From CAZICM01 sp964537685 (GTDB taxonomy: Bacteria; Myxococcota_A; Polyangia; Polyangiales; Polyangiaceae), in NCBI GenBank assembly GCA_964537685.1, contig CAZICM010000090.1:1-28150 (forward strand): a DNA stretch of 28,150 nt, in the 5' to 3' direction. This document shows, in pieces, positions 14,010-23,300 of this stretch. Both the position numbers and the translations under genes were made by a program. A model generated the notes under the pieces. That model did not search any database, was not told the DNA's origin, and was given only the letters and a program-made list of their open reading frames with translations. Each line of letters opens with the position of its first letter. The first letter of the stretch is position 1.

Positions 14010-15800
14010 TCAATCTTTGGGCATCAGCGCATCGCGGTGTTTGACCAATTCGCGGATGGCCGCTGAGCTCAAATATATTTCCATCGAATAGTTTTGCATT
14101 TCTTTCGATTCTTTTGTGTTTTTCCCGACGGAAAGGACAATTGGAGCGGGAGAAGCGGCGGAAGGCTTGCCGGCCCGGCTTGCCACGAAGCGCAATGGAT
14201 CGATCAGCAGTGCAAATGATATTTCATCGCCAAGCAATTCGATTGTATTTTTAATTTCTGGAATGCCTCCCCAATTGTTTTTTTGCCCGGCGTCCAAAAA
14301 GCCTGTGAGGCCCTGTTTAGGTTCATATCCGGCGGCCGCATAAAGCGTTTTGCCGCGTATCAGCCAATAAAAATCGATGGTGAGGGGAACGCCCTCGGGA
14401 AGGCCGGATACCTTGGATTCCTTACGCTCAAAGCGGAGGCGTTCGGCATCCCCTTCGATATTTTCAATGACCGTTTTTTTGGACGTCACTTTTAAATTGT
14501 ATTTTAATAGTGCATCTTTCATTGTCTTTCGTTTTGAAATATCCATGAATTGGCGCAGGGCTTTGGATAGCTTTTCTTCGTCGGGAGCGGGCATGCGGGC
14601 GTAGCCGACGGGGCCTGTGGACGCAAAGGCAAGGCCCATCGCGGTATATTCGCCGCGGGCTTCGGATATGGCTTTCCACGCGGCCGATATGCTTTCTTTG
14701 TCGGCTTCGCTTAGGTTCTCGGGGCCTCCCAAGGCCCGGATAATGGTGTCCGCGTAAGAGGCGACGCTTGCCGCGCGGGATTCGGGCGTGTCGCGATCGA
14801 GGATGCCAAGGATTGTATCGGCAGGCATTTCAATCAATGGTTTTAGATCGCCGGTTGCCATTTGAGAAAGCGCGGCAGCCGCGGGGCCATTGGGGCTTTT
14901 CGGGGCGGCCTTGAGCTGAATGCGGGTGCGATTTTCATCGATTTTGATGGCAATCTTTGCGTCTTTTAAGTCGGGAGCGATTTCTTTGAGTTTTCCAATG
15001 GCTTTTGTCGGTAAAAATGCAGACGCGGCGAGTTCGCCCAGCGCGCTTTTTTGAGCCATTACCCGGTCGCCCAGCATGGGTACGATAAATTCGGAGAGGG
15101 TTTTGTCGGTGATGTGGGCAGCAATATCGTCCTTGGGAATATCGCCTTTGGGCATGGTGCGGGCGACATAAGGTCCGAGGGCCGTCAATGCCTGGGGATT
15201 GTTGGATACGAGAAGGTAATTTCCAAGCACGCCGATCGAAATGCCGCCGCCGCTGCCTGTTTTGGGCGTTAGGTGCGCAATGGATGTGGCGCTGTCCAAA
15301 GCGTTTGTGAAGCGGGGAGCTTCGCCCCGGGTGAGCAAATCAATCAAGCGTCCGCCCGATCGGACATGAATCCCAAGCACCACGTTAGAATTGGAAAGGG
15401 TAAGGGATTTTTCTTGGAGTGCGGCGGGTGTTAATGCAATTGCACCGAAGATCGGCAAGTTTTCATCGATTTCTCCAATTGCGGTGACGGGCAATCCAAT
15501 CAATGTGCCTACAAGTCCCGATGGCGTGGATGGCAAGAGCATGGCCGGGCCGCCCACGGTGGCCCGAACTTTTTTCCAGGTGTCTTGGGGCGCAGCCACA
15601 AAAATTTGAGCGGCGAGGTCCGCAGGGGCGGGCACGGGATCGAGATTGACGACCGGAGGCGCGGCTCCGGCATCGGGGGTGGGCGGGTTCTCGGAACAGC
15701 CTAGGGACGCGGCGAATGCGAGAGTCAGGGCAAGAGCGGCGCCCCGCACCCAAGCGCGCTTTATTGATGGCTTCGGCGTCATAAAACGCGGCGTAAACAT
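14010..15800 (-). CDS. Large lipoprotein of unknown function
   Basis: A 596-residue lipoprotein (signal peptide ending ASLGC, lipidated C35), followed by a Pro/Ala linker. The mature protein is mostly a soluble alpha/beta pattern with segments such as IFVAAPQDTWKKV, NYLLVSNNPQALTAL, ISFALLIDPLRF and a C-terminal YLSSAAIRELVKHRD. The general pattern, a pair of related domains with LLVSNN-like strands, recalls DUF3352-type proteins, but I cannot assign a family. The start is uncertain between ATG 15800 and ATG 15782; both retain the signal peptide. It is convergent with the cytochrome-like lipoprotein gene (two bases between stops) and divergent from the SDR gene at 15861. Confidence 0.75.
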   Translation of the reverse strand: MFTPRFMTPKPSIKRAWVRGAALALTLAFAASLGCSENPPTPDAGAAPPVVNLDPVPAPADLAAQIFVAAPQDTWKKVRATVGGPAMLLPSTPSGLVGTLIGLPVTAIGEIDENLPIFGAIALTPAALQEKSLTLSNSNVVLGIHVRSGGRLIDLLTRGEAPRFTNALDSATSIAHLTPKTGSGGGISIGVLGNYLLVSNNPQALTALGPYVARTMPKGDIPKDDIAAHITDKTLSEFIVPMLGDRVMAQKSALGELAASAFLPTKAIGKLKEIAPDLKDAKIAIKIDENRTRIQLKAAPKSPNGPAAAALSQMATGDLKPLIEMPADTILGILDRDTPESRAASVASYADTIIRALGGPENLSEADKESISAAWKAISEARGEYTAMGLAFASTGPVGYARMPAPDEEKLSKALRQFMDISKRKTMKDALLKYNLKVTSKKTVIENIEGDAERLRFERKESKVSGLPEGVPLTIDFYWLIRGKTLYAAAGYEPKQGLTGFLDAGQKNNWGGIPEIKNTIELLGDEISFALLIDPLRFVASRAGKPSAASPAPIVLSVGKNTKESKEMQNYSMEIYLSSAAIRELVKHRDALMPKD

Positions 15801-15860
15801 GGCCGCTACGCTAGCAAGGCAACTCAGAAACTCAAAGGTGCGTTAAGCTCCGCGCCGCCT

Positions 15861-17201
15861 ATGGCTCGCTCGGGCTTTGAGTCGGTTGTGCTCGTGACGG
15901 GGTTTCCCTCGCTCTACGTATGCAAGATGGTCGAGCGTATTTTGCACGCGGAGCCCAATTCGTTTTTGTATCTCACGGTGGATGCCGCGCGGGCGGCCGA
16001 GGGCCATGCGTACTTGGCCGCAATGACGGCGAAAAATCGCGATCGGGTGCAGCTTCTCGAGGGGAGCTCGACGGCCATTGATTTGGGCCTGTCGGGCGCC
16101 GAGTTCCGAAGGCTTACGCGCGAAGTGGATGTGATTCACCACATGGTGTTCACCGATGATGCGGCGGCGAATCGTGCGGATGCTCAACTGCTGAATATTC
16201 AGAGCGCGGCGGAGGCGCTGGAGGTCGCGCGGGCATCGGCGAGTTTGCGCTGTCTTGTGTTTCATTCGACGGCCGCAGTTTCGGGCGAGAGGCGCGGAAC
16301 GGTTCTGGAGAGTGAATTGGATGAGGGGCAGGCGTTCCGGAGTCCCGCACTTGAAACGCGGATGCGCGCGGAGCGAATGATCCGAAAGGCGATGAATACG
16401 GTGCCCATCGCTGTTCTGCGGCCAACGACGATTGTGGGCGGCGCTCTTCATGGCAGGGCCCGGCCATCGGCGCGCGATCGGAGGGAGTCGGCGCGAAGGC
16501 TCGAGGGCGCGGTGGATCTGGATTGGTCTGATGCAAACGAACATGGTGTGGAGAATTCCGATGTGGGTGGTATGGCGGAACCTGTTCCCGATATGGGAAG
16601 AGGCGCAGTTCCAGCAAATCGCTCTTCGGCGGGGCGGCCGATTTTGCTGCCGCGGGAGGGTGAACAACTCGAAGGTATTCATTTATTGATTTTGCTGTTG
16701 GTGGCCGCGCGCCGCGAGTTGTCGATTCCATTGCCGAAAAGCAGCGCCGATATGCCGTTGTCTTTGGTTCCCATTGATTATGCCGTGCAAGTGTCTCACG
16801 CAATTGGGAATAATCCTGATGCAGTTGGAGGAACATTTCATATTGGCGATCCGCGGCCTCCTACGTTCAAGCATGTGATCGACGTTGTGCAGGCCCGGGC
16901 GAAAAATCGGTCAGATACAGGATTTATACCATCGGATTTAGCGAAAATGCTTCTCCGGACGCCTGGGATTGAACGATTTGTGCGCAATCCCCGCTCTTTT
17001 GTGGAGCGTTTATTTTTGCCCGTGCATTACGATATGAGCAATACGAAAACATTGCTTGCCGGCACAGGTATTGAATGTCCGCCATTTGATTCTTATGTGG
17101 ACGAGTTAATTCAAGCGGTGGAAGAGCATATTCGCCGGCAAAGGGATAGGCGTGCGAGAGGGGCCGATTCTGAGGCTGAGGTTGATGATCCGCTGCTTTA
17201 A
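15861..17201 (+). CDS. Degenerate extended SDR (NAD-binding epimerase/reductase-like)
   Basis: A 446-residue protein with an extended short-chain-dehydrogenase layout. The N-terminal strand is VVLVTGFPS, where the usual TGxxGxxG is changed. VDVIHHMVF is the fourth-strand region, CLVFHSTAAVSG the catalytic Ser/Thr strand, and IAVLRPTTIVG the strand before the substrate region. LSLVPIDYAVQ and GGTFHIGDP are typical of the C-terminal part of male-sterility/thioester-reductase-like SDRs. The position of the catalytic YxxxK reads A163-x3-R167 (ALETR), so ordinary redox catalysis is unlikely. A segment of about 70 low-complexity residues (about 194-266) interrupts the fold. The SGNH gene begins one base after its stop, suggesting an operon. 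Confidence 0.72.
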   Translation: MARSGFESVVLVTGFPSLYVCKMVERILHAEPNSFLYLTVDAARAAEGHAYLAAMTAKNRDRVQLLEGSSTAIDLGLSGAEFRRLTREVDVIHHMVFTDDAAANRADAQLLNIQSAAEALEVARASASLRCLVFHSTAAVSGERRGTVLESELDEGQAFRSPALETRMRAERMIRKAMNTVPIAVLRPTTIVGGALHGRARPSARDRRESARRLEGAVDLDWSDANEHGVENSDVGGMAEPVPDMGRGAVPANRSSAGRPILLPREGEQLEGIHLLILLLVAARRELSIPLPKSSADMPLSLVPIDYAVQVSHAIGNNPDAVGGTFHIGDPRPPTFKHVIDVVQARAKNRSDTGFIPSDLAKMLLRTPGIERFVRNPRSFVERLFLPVHYDMSNTKTLLAGTGIECPPFDSYVDELIQAVEEHIRRQRDRRARGADSEAEVDDPLL

Positions 17202-17202
17202 G

Positions 17203-18570
17203 ATGTTCAAGATGTATTCGATGGGCTGTGGCGCAGGCGGGAGTGGCGCGTTCTGGCTTTTGGCCATGAGCGCGCTTTGGGGCTGTAATCAGACCGTGAA
17301 GGAGGGGAGTTCTTCGCCTTCTTTGGAGGCTGGTGCTGCGCTTTCCCGGCCGTCCGCGGCACCCGCAACGCCTGCGCTGCCTTCGGCGTCGGCGGTTTTG
17401 GCTGTGAATGAAGCCCAATCCGATCCACCACCCGCGGGATCGGCAATGCAGGAGCAGCGCGCGCCTGTGCCAAAGGCAGGCGATGTGCTTGCGACATTTT
17501 TTAAAGGGCTGCGCGAACTAAAGGGGAATGCAAAGAAGAAACACGTTCGAATTGCATGGCTGGGGGATTCGCACGGGGCGGCCGATTTTTGGAGCGGGGC
17601 GCTGAGAACCGAGCTTCAGCAGCGATTTGGCAATGGCGGGCCGGGCTTTTTGCATTTGGGCTACCGGGATTACCGGCACGACGGCATAAAAAGCAAAGTG
17701 AGCGGGAAATGGAAGATGAGGCCGCCTAATCCCGCGACGCGAGCCGTTACGGGGGACGGTATTTTTGGATTGGGAGGTATTTTATTTGTGGCGTCGGAGA
17801 GTGCGCCTTCGGCATCCATTACGATCACAGAGGCGAGCACGCCTACGAAATTGAACTGGGATTTATGTTATCGGCTGGGTTCGGACAAAGATGAGCTGAC
17901 GGTGACGCTGAACGGGCAGCCCAAAACGGTGCTGAATGCGGGACAAACGAAGCCTGAAGGCGAGATACGTCATTTGGTGTTGCCGAGCGATGCCAAGGAT
18001 GCCCAATTCAATGTTTCGGTGACGGGGGGAACGCCTTCGCTGTGCGGCTTGTATGTGGAGGCGGATGCGGAAAGCCATCCGGGTGTGGTGCTGGATACGC
18101 TGGGCATTAATGGGGCGCGTTTTGCGACGCCGCTGGCGTGGAATGAAGATGCCTGGATCGAAGAGTTAAAGCGGCATGTGCCCGACTTGGTGATTTTGGA
18201 GTACGGCACCAATGAGATGAGTGATTATCCGCTGAAAACGTCGGTTTTTTCGGAGCCTCTTTCGGCGGTGATGGCGCGTATCCGGAAGGTGCGGCCAGAT
18301 GTGAACTGTGTGGTGCTGGCGCCGACGGATCGGGCGGATACGGCGGATAGGGTGACGGCGGCGCGGGATGCGGTGCGCGAGGGTGCGCTGGAGAGCGGCT
18401 GCGCATTTTGGGATACGCTGACGATTATGGGAGGAAAGGGTTCGATTAGGGCGTGGGCCGATGAGAATCCTCCGCGGGCCGCAAAGGATGGGATTCATTT
18501 GTCTTGGCGGGGTTACCGGGAGTTGGGTCAGAAGCTCGCGGAAGATTTAATGCGCGGGTATACGCCTTGA
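17203..18570 (+). CDS. SGNH/GDSL-type hydrolase lipoprotein
   Basis: A 455-residue (from this start) predicted lipoprotein esterase. The lipobox LWGC gives C28, followed by a Ser/Pro/Ala linker to about residue 90. SGNH blocks are complete: WLGDSHG with nucleophile S123, GINGAR with the oxyanion glycine, YGTNE with N337, and DGIHLSWRGY with D429 and H432. About 130 residues (roughly 165-295) of beta-rich sequence lie between blocks I and II, as in peptidoglycan O-acetylesterases of the Ape1/PatB type. An envelope-polysaccharide deacetylase is therefore plausible but unproven. The start is uncertain: ATG at 17203, 17212 or 17221 would all keep the signal peptide. Confidence 0.83.
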   Translation: MFKMYSMGCGAGGSGAFWLLAMSALWGCNQTVKEGSSSPSLEAGAALSRPSAAPATPALPSASAVLAVNEAQSDPPPAGSAMQEQRAPVPKAGDVLATFFKGLRELKGNAKKKHVRIAWLGDSHGAADFWSGALRTELQQRFGNGGPGFLHLGYRDYRHDGIKSKVSGKWKMRPPNPATRAVTGDGIFGLGGILFVASESAPSASITITEASTPTKLNWDLCYRLGSDKDELTVTLNGQPKTVLNAGQTKPEGEIRHLVLPSDAKDAQFNVSVTGGTPSLCGLYVEADAESHPGVVLDTLGINGARFATPLAWNEDAWIEELKRHVPDLVILEYGTNEMSDYPLKTSVFSEPLSAVMARIRKVRPDVNCVVLAPTDRADTADRVTAARDAVREGALESGCAFWDTLTIMGGKGSIRAWADENPPRAAKDGIHLSWRGYRELGQKLAEDLMRGYTP

Positions 18571-18602
18571 GCCATTCCGGCAGGTAAATACAATCGATTT
18601 TT

Positions 18603-20093
18603 TTATATATTCTTAAGAATATTTTGGGTATAGGCGTCGAGGGCTTGGCCGCGCATGACGGCCTCAACAAGTGCCAAAGGAAAACGGGCGGCGGGTTCTT
18701 CGGAGAGGGCCGCTTCGCCTGTGTCTAGCTCGCGCATGGCGATGGAGAGGCAGCGGGCGATGAGGATGCGCAGCGCCCGATCGCGAAGGGCGCAGGAGAC
18801 AGGTGTTTGGGGCAGCGTGTCGATGTCGGCGAGCCTGTAGCCAAAGATTGAGGTGCGCAGATAGAACATCTCGTGGGCGGCGGCGGGCGTGCCGGGCTTG
18901 GGCGAGTGGAGGCAGCGCGCGCAGTCCTGTTCGTCAAGGAGCATCTGAGTTGCCTGTTCGATCCAGGAGACGGCGCGGCGGGCAAGATCGGCCGGAGCGC
19001 GAAAGGAGCGGTTTTCAGAGGCGCGCGCGGAAGCGATCTGATGAAGCGCGTCTATCCAGGGCCGGAGCTCCGCGGGATTTGGGGACTTCGCTTCGATTAA
19101 TTTCTGATGTGTGATTTCAGCGCTTTGAAGTCCTTGACTCTCGAGCGTGGCAGCGAGTGACCAGCAGAGGGCTATCGGATCGGCGCCCTGAAATGAAGGC
19201 TCGGCGAGCATCTCATAGAGGGCTTGTGACCAGGCGACGAATAGAGTCCGGGGCACGCTGGAATCCGAGCTGTTTGCCATGCGGATGTCGGGTGGCAGGA
19301 CATCGACGAAGACCAGTTCTGGGAGATCGGCCCGCTTCTTTGCTGCGGGCGGCACGATCGGTTCACCGTCTTGTCGGCCCACGCTGGCAAGAACGCAGGC
19401 ACATTCGACTTCAACGGAGACTCTGATGCTTTCGCCGTCATCGATGAAGATGGCGGGAAAGAGGCTGCATCCAAAGGGTTTTGCCGCCGCTCCGCCGGCT
19501 TTGTGAATGGAGCACCGGTCTTCTTTGTCGAGGAAGGCGCACCGGCCATTGACGAGCGTGACGCAGAATGCGGGGCCGGCGACGGAGCCCCTTTCAGGCA
19601 TGAAGGCTTGTTCTGGGTCGTCGCCTGCATCGAGAACCAAAGGCTGAAAAGCCCGCGCCCGGACGGTTTCCACACGGCTGAAGAGCACGGAGTTGTACAG
19701 GCGGCAGCAACTGCCCTGGCCATCGCAGTGGAGCGAGAAACCGGGAAGTGTTTGCAAGGGGCGTTCTATGTCTTGAGGTGCTGGGGATGGTGTTTCGCTT
19801 GGTTCATCAGGCGGGCCGTCGGCAAGCAAACCGGCAGCGTGCAATTGATCGAAAAATCCCCTGAGCATCGGCTCTCGCACGAGTGTCCCGCGGCGCGATG
19901 CGGCAAGGAGGATGCCCTCCATATCGCGGGTGCCATCTGCCGCAGCGATGATGTTCCATTCGCGAAGTCCCAACTGGATTCGCCGATCGCTGTTTTTGTC
20001 GTGGAGAATGACCAAGGGCTGACCGTCGGCGATATGCCGGCGGGCAAATACATGTTCCGCGAGACGGGGGCGCTTTGGCGTTGAGGCGTTCAA
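18603..20093 (-). CDS. PqqD-like domain fused to YkgJ/FliB-type cysteine cluster
   Basis: A 496-residue soluble protein. Residues about 20-92 match a PqqD-like/RiPP-recognition winged helix (PLVILHDKNSDRRIQLGLRE, then DGTRDMEGI, then FDQLHAAGLL). Residues about 118-235 carry the YkgJ cysteine cluster: CDGQGSCC, C177, NGRCAFLDKEDRCSIH, KPFGCSLFPA and CAC. This type of cluster is found in YkgJ and FliB (flagellin lysine N-methylase) proteins and is thought to bind metal. The helical remainder has C416 and C419 (DCARCLHS). The start is TTG 20093, preceded by AGGGA and overlapping the stop of a 19-codon ORF (TTGA). No start codon lies between this TTG and the upstream in-frame stop. Protein modification or metal handling is an inference. 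Confidence 0.8.
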   Translation of the reverse strand: MNASTPKRPRLAEHVFARRHIADGQPLVILHDKNSDRRIQLGLREWNIIAAADGTRDMEGILLAASRRGTLVREPMLRGFFDQLHAAGLLADGPPDEPSETPSPAPQDIERPLQTLPGFSLHCDGQGSCCRLYNSVLFSRVETVRARAFQPLVLDAGDDPEQAFMPERGSVAGPAFCVTLVNGRCAFLDKEDRCSIHKAGGAAAKPFGCSLFPAIFIDDGESIRVSVEVECACVLASVGRQDGEPIVPPAAKKRADLPELVFVDVLPPDIRMANSSDSSVPRTLFVAWSQALYEMLAEPSFQGADPIALCWSLAATLESQGLQSAEITHQKLIEAKSPNPAELRPWIDALHQIASARASENRSFRAPADLARRAVSWIEQATQMLLDEQDCARCLHSPKPGTPAAAHEMFYLRTSIFGYRLADIDTLPQTPVSCALRDRALRILIARCLSIAMRELDTGEAALSEEPAARFPLALVEAVMRGQALDAYTQNILKNI

Positions 20094-20149
20094 GGAGTGA
20101 TTCCCTTGGCTAATTCCAGGCGCGGCCCTTCAACATCAACGTTATGCAT
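20090..20149 (-). CDS. 19-codon ORF coupled to the PqqD/YkgJ gene
   Basis: ATG at 20149 is preceded by AAAAGGA at five-base spacing and encodes MHNVDVEGPRLELAKGITP, ending TGA at 20092-20090. The last bases overlap the TTG start of the next gene (TTGA), a classic termination-reinitiation arrangement. No Cys, Ser or aromatic residues suggest a modified peptide, and only one Thr is present. It may be a leader for translational coupling, or a very short peptide read by the RRE-like domain of its neighbour. It is too short to be certain that it is a gene. Confidence 0.4.
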   Translation of the reverse strand: MHNVDVEGPRLELAKGITP

Positions 20150-20261
20150 AAAAATCCTTTTGTTATATAGGAAAACATTTCATATGTATTGAAACTCTAT
20201 CAGATTGAAAACAATTCCTATGATTTTATATTGAAAAACTAGGCTAATCGAATAGTCCTTG

Positions 20262-20291
20262 TTTACGGGCCTTCACTCGATGTACCGTAAA
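20262..20291. promoter_or_regulatory. Inverted repeat upstream of the kinase gene
   Basis: TTTACGG (20262-20268) and CCGTAAA (20285-20291) form a 7-bp inverted repeat with 16 bases between arms, 80 bases upstream of the kinase start in an otherwise AT-rich 220-bp intergenic region. The geometry would suit a dimeric regulator. No clear promoter boxes are claimed. Confidence 0.3.
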
Positions 20292-20370
20292 GTCCGCATT
20301 AAAATCTCAATTCCCCCGTTCGCAACCTGGACCCCGTTTCTCGCGGCCTGTTAGCATTCCGATCTCTTTT

Positions 20371-23300
20371 ATGTCGTCGGAAAACGCTGCATCTCAGGAT
20401 TCGGGTTCACAGCGCAGTGCATTTGCGTTTGTGAAAGAAATCTCGTCCAGCCCCCTTTCGTCCACTTGGCTCGCTCGCATGGGAGGTGACGAGACACCGG
20501 CAGATGCCAGCAGTGTGCGCCTCACCGAAGTTCTGCGGGTCAACTCTCATGTTACCGAAACGCCCGATGTAAAAGAGGGCTTTGTGCGCGATGTGCAGCA
20601 GGCACAAGATCTAAAACATCCAAATATCGTGGCCGTTGAGGCGAATCTGCCCGCCGGTAAAGAGATTCATATCGCCACGCAAATTGTCGAGGGAAGCACG
20701 CTGTTTTCCCTGTTCGCCGCGGCAGGAACCGAGGGTGTGGGAACGGATGTGCTGCTGCGCATTGCGCTTGATGTGCTGGCGGCGCTTTCCGCAGCCCATG
20801 CGCTAAAGCCTCAGGCATTCGCTCACGGAGAGCTGACGCCTCAGCATGTTCTGGTCGGAAGTGACGGTATTTCTCGGGTAAGCGGCTTCGGTGTTGCGCG
20901 CGCGCTGGCCAGGGTCGATCCCGCAGGCGCAAAGAATCAAACGCGGCTGGGATACGCAGCGCCCGAACGGGTGAAGGCCATGACTGGGCCCGCTTCCGGC
21001 CCGCAATCCGTGGATTTTCGTTCGGATCTGTTTTCCGTTGCGGTGATGCTGTGGGAAGGCATCGCCAAACAGCGCCTATTTTCGGCGAAAATGGATGCGG
21101 CTGTGATTCAGAAAGTGCTCACCGCTCCAATTCCGCCGCTCGCCAGTCTTCCCAAAGTTTCAGTGCCTCCCAGCGTGGATGCTGCGCTGCTTAAGGCATT
21201 AGAACGCGATCCTTCCCGGCGTTACCAAAGCGCCGATGAGTTCATTGCCGCACTTCAAAAAGCGGGTGATGCGGCGATTGCTTCTCACGAGAAAGTGGCC
21301 TCGCTGGTGGAGAAGCTCACCGGCCGCACTATCGCTGCCCGGCGTGCCGAATTGGCTTCCGCGCTTGTGGCTCCTGCCGTCACCCCACCGCCGCTGAAGG
21401 AGACAACCGTGTCCACTCCGAATCCGTCTGCACCTAAAACGTCGGTTCCTATGCCTCCCGCAGCCGCGAAAGCAGCCGCTACCCCGGCGGCCGCGGCTAA
21501 GCCGATGATTCCAATGCCGCCCGGCACTTCTTCGAATAAGGCTTCTGTGCCTCCGCCGGCCGCTGCCGCTGCCGTGAAAACGGCGATTCCGGCGCCCGCG
21601 AAAACGCCCGCTGTAGCCGGGGGCGGGGCTTCTGCGGCCGTTCCAGGAAAGCGGCCTATGGCGGCGACGCTGGTGGGTATGCCGCCTGCACAAGACGCCG
21701 CAAAGGGCGGAAAAAACAAGGAGATTATCGATGAAGCTACGCTGGACGGGGAGTGGCTCGAGGACGCGGCGGGTGGTGAAACAGGACAAATCCCGGCGGC
21801 TCCTGCGGTTCCAAAGATAAATGTCTCAGCAGCCAAGACTGCGCTTCCGGCGAAGGCTCCCGCGGCACCCAAGCCCGCGGCAGCCGCACCGGCACCGGCC
21901 GCCAAAGCAGCCGTCCCCGCGGCCAAACCAGCGGCGGCGGCACCACCCGCAGCCCCAAAGCCGAGCGCTCCGATAGCGGCCAAGCCGGCAGCTCCAAAGA
22001 CGACTCCGCCGGTGGCGCCAAAACCCGCAGCAACCAAGCCCGCAGCTCCCGCAGCGGCGGCAGAAGCTGAACCGGGCGCAGAAGCCCAAAAGGCAGCGCC
22101 CGCAGAGGCTGCTGCCCCGGCTGCCCCCTCCCCTGCAAAGGCGCCAATCGCAGCACCGAAACCCGCGGCGCCAAAGCCTGCAGCACCAATGGCTCCCGCG
22201 GCGCGGAAGACCGCAGTACCGGTTGCGAAGGCGGCTGAGGCCGCTCCTGCCGCAGCCGAGGTTGTGAGCCCGGTTATTCCCGAGGCACCGGCGGGTGAAG
22301 TGAAGATCACCCTCGAGGAGCCCCCTGCACCGGCCGCAGCTAAAGGGATGCCATCGGAGATCGAGGTGCAGGTGGCTTCGGCTGAAGTGGGCAAAGGCAT
22401 GCTGCGCGCGGATGCTCACGACAGGATCACCACTGGAACGACGCTTGGCCGCTACGAAATTCTGATGCCTGTGGCCAAGGGCGGGATGGCTTCCGTGTGG
22501 GCTGCGCGCCTTCAAGGAACGCGGGGGTTCAAGAAGATCGTTGCCGTGAAAACGATGCTTCCGGATGTGTCGGACGATCCGGAATTTGAATCGATGTTTT
22601 TGGATGAGGCGCGCGTGGCAGCGCGTATCCGGCATCCGAACGTGGTCGAGATTCACGACCTCGGCGAAGAAAACGATGTGCTCTACATCGTGATGGAGTG
22701 GGTCGACGGCGAAACACTGACCACGCTGATGAAAGCGGCAAAGCCAAAGGGCGGGATTCCGCTGCCGATTATGCTTCGCGTTGCTTCACAAATCTGTGCG
22801 GGGCTTCATGCGGCGCACGAGCTTCGCGATGACAACGATGTGATGCTCGATTTGGTGCACCGGGATGTGTCGCCCGGAAATGTGCTCGTGTCGTCCACGG
22901 GCTTCGTGAAAGTGGCCGATTTTGGCATTGCGAAGTCAAAAGGGCGTTTGCACGAAACGCGCGCATCAGGCGTGCTGAAGGGGAAGGCTCCTTATCTTTC
23001 GCCTGAGCAATTGAGAGGTCTGCAGCCCGATCGGCGTAGTGATTTGTTCGCGCTTGGTACGGTTTTGTATGTAATGGCGTCGGGCCTTCATCCCTTCCGC
23101 GGCGCGAGCGAGGCAAAAACGATGGAGAACATCGCGCTGATGAGGCCGGTGCCGCTGCGCGAGATCAATCCTTCGATTCATGCGGAATTTGAGAAGATTA
23201 TTTTCAAGGCGCTCGAGAAGGATCGCAACAATCGCTACACAACAGCCGCCGAAATGCAGCGTGCGATCGATCATCTGGCGTCGTCGATTGGGCAGCCCAC

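Noticed and set aside
15843..16836. Two minus-strand frames opposite the SDR gene
   Set aside because: Arg/His/Pro-rich low-complexity translations without recognisable domains; the plus-strand SDR landmarks are clear.
18607..18622. 16-bp perfect palindrome as a terminator between the SGNH and YkgJ genes
   Set aside because: It is AT-rich and falls within the last codons of the minus-strand gene; the stem would be weak, so no terminator is called.
21285..22400. 371-codon minus-strand frame rich in Ala and Gly
   Set aside because: It is the antisense of the Ala/Pro linker of the kinase gene and has no independent features.
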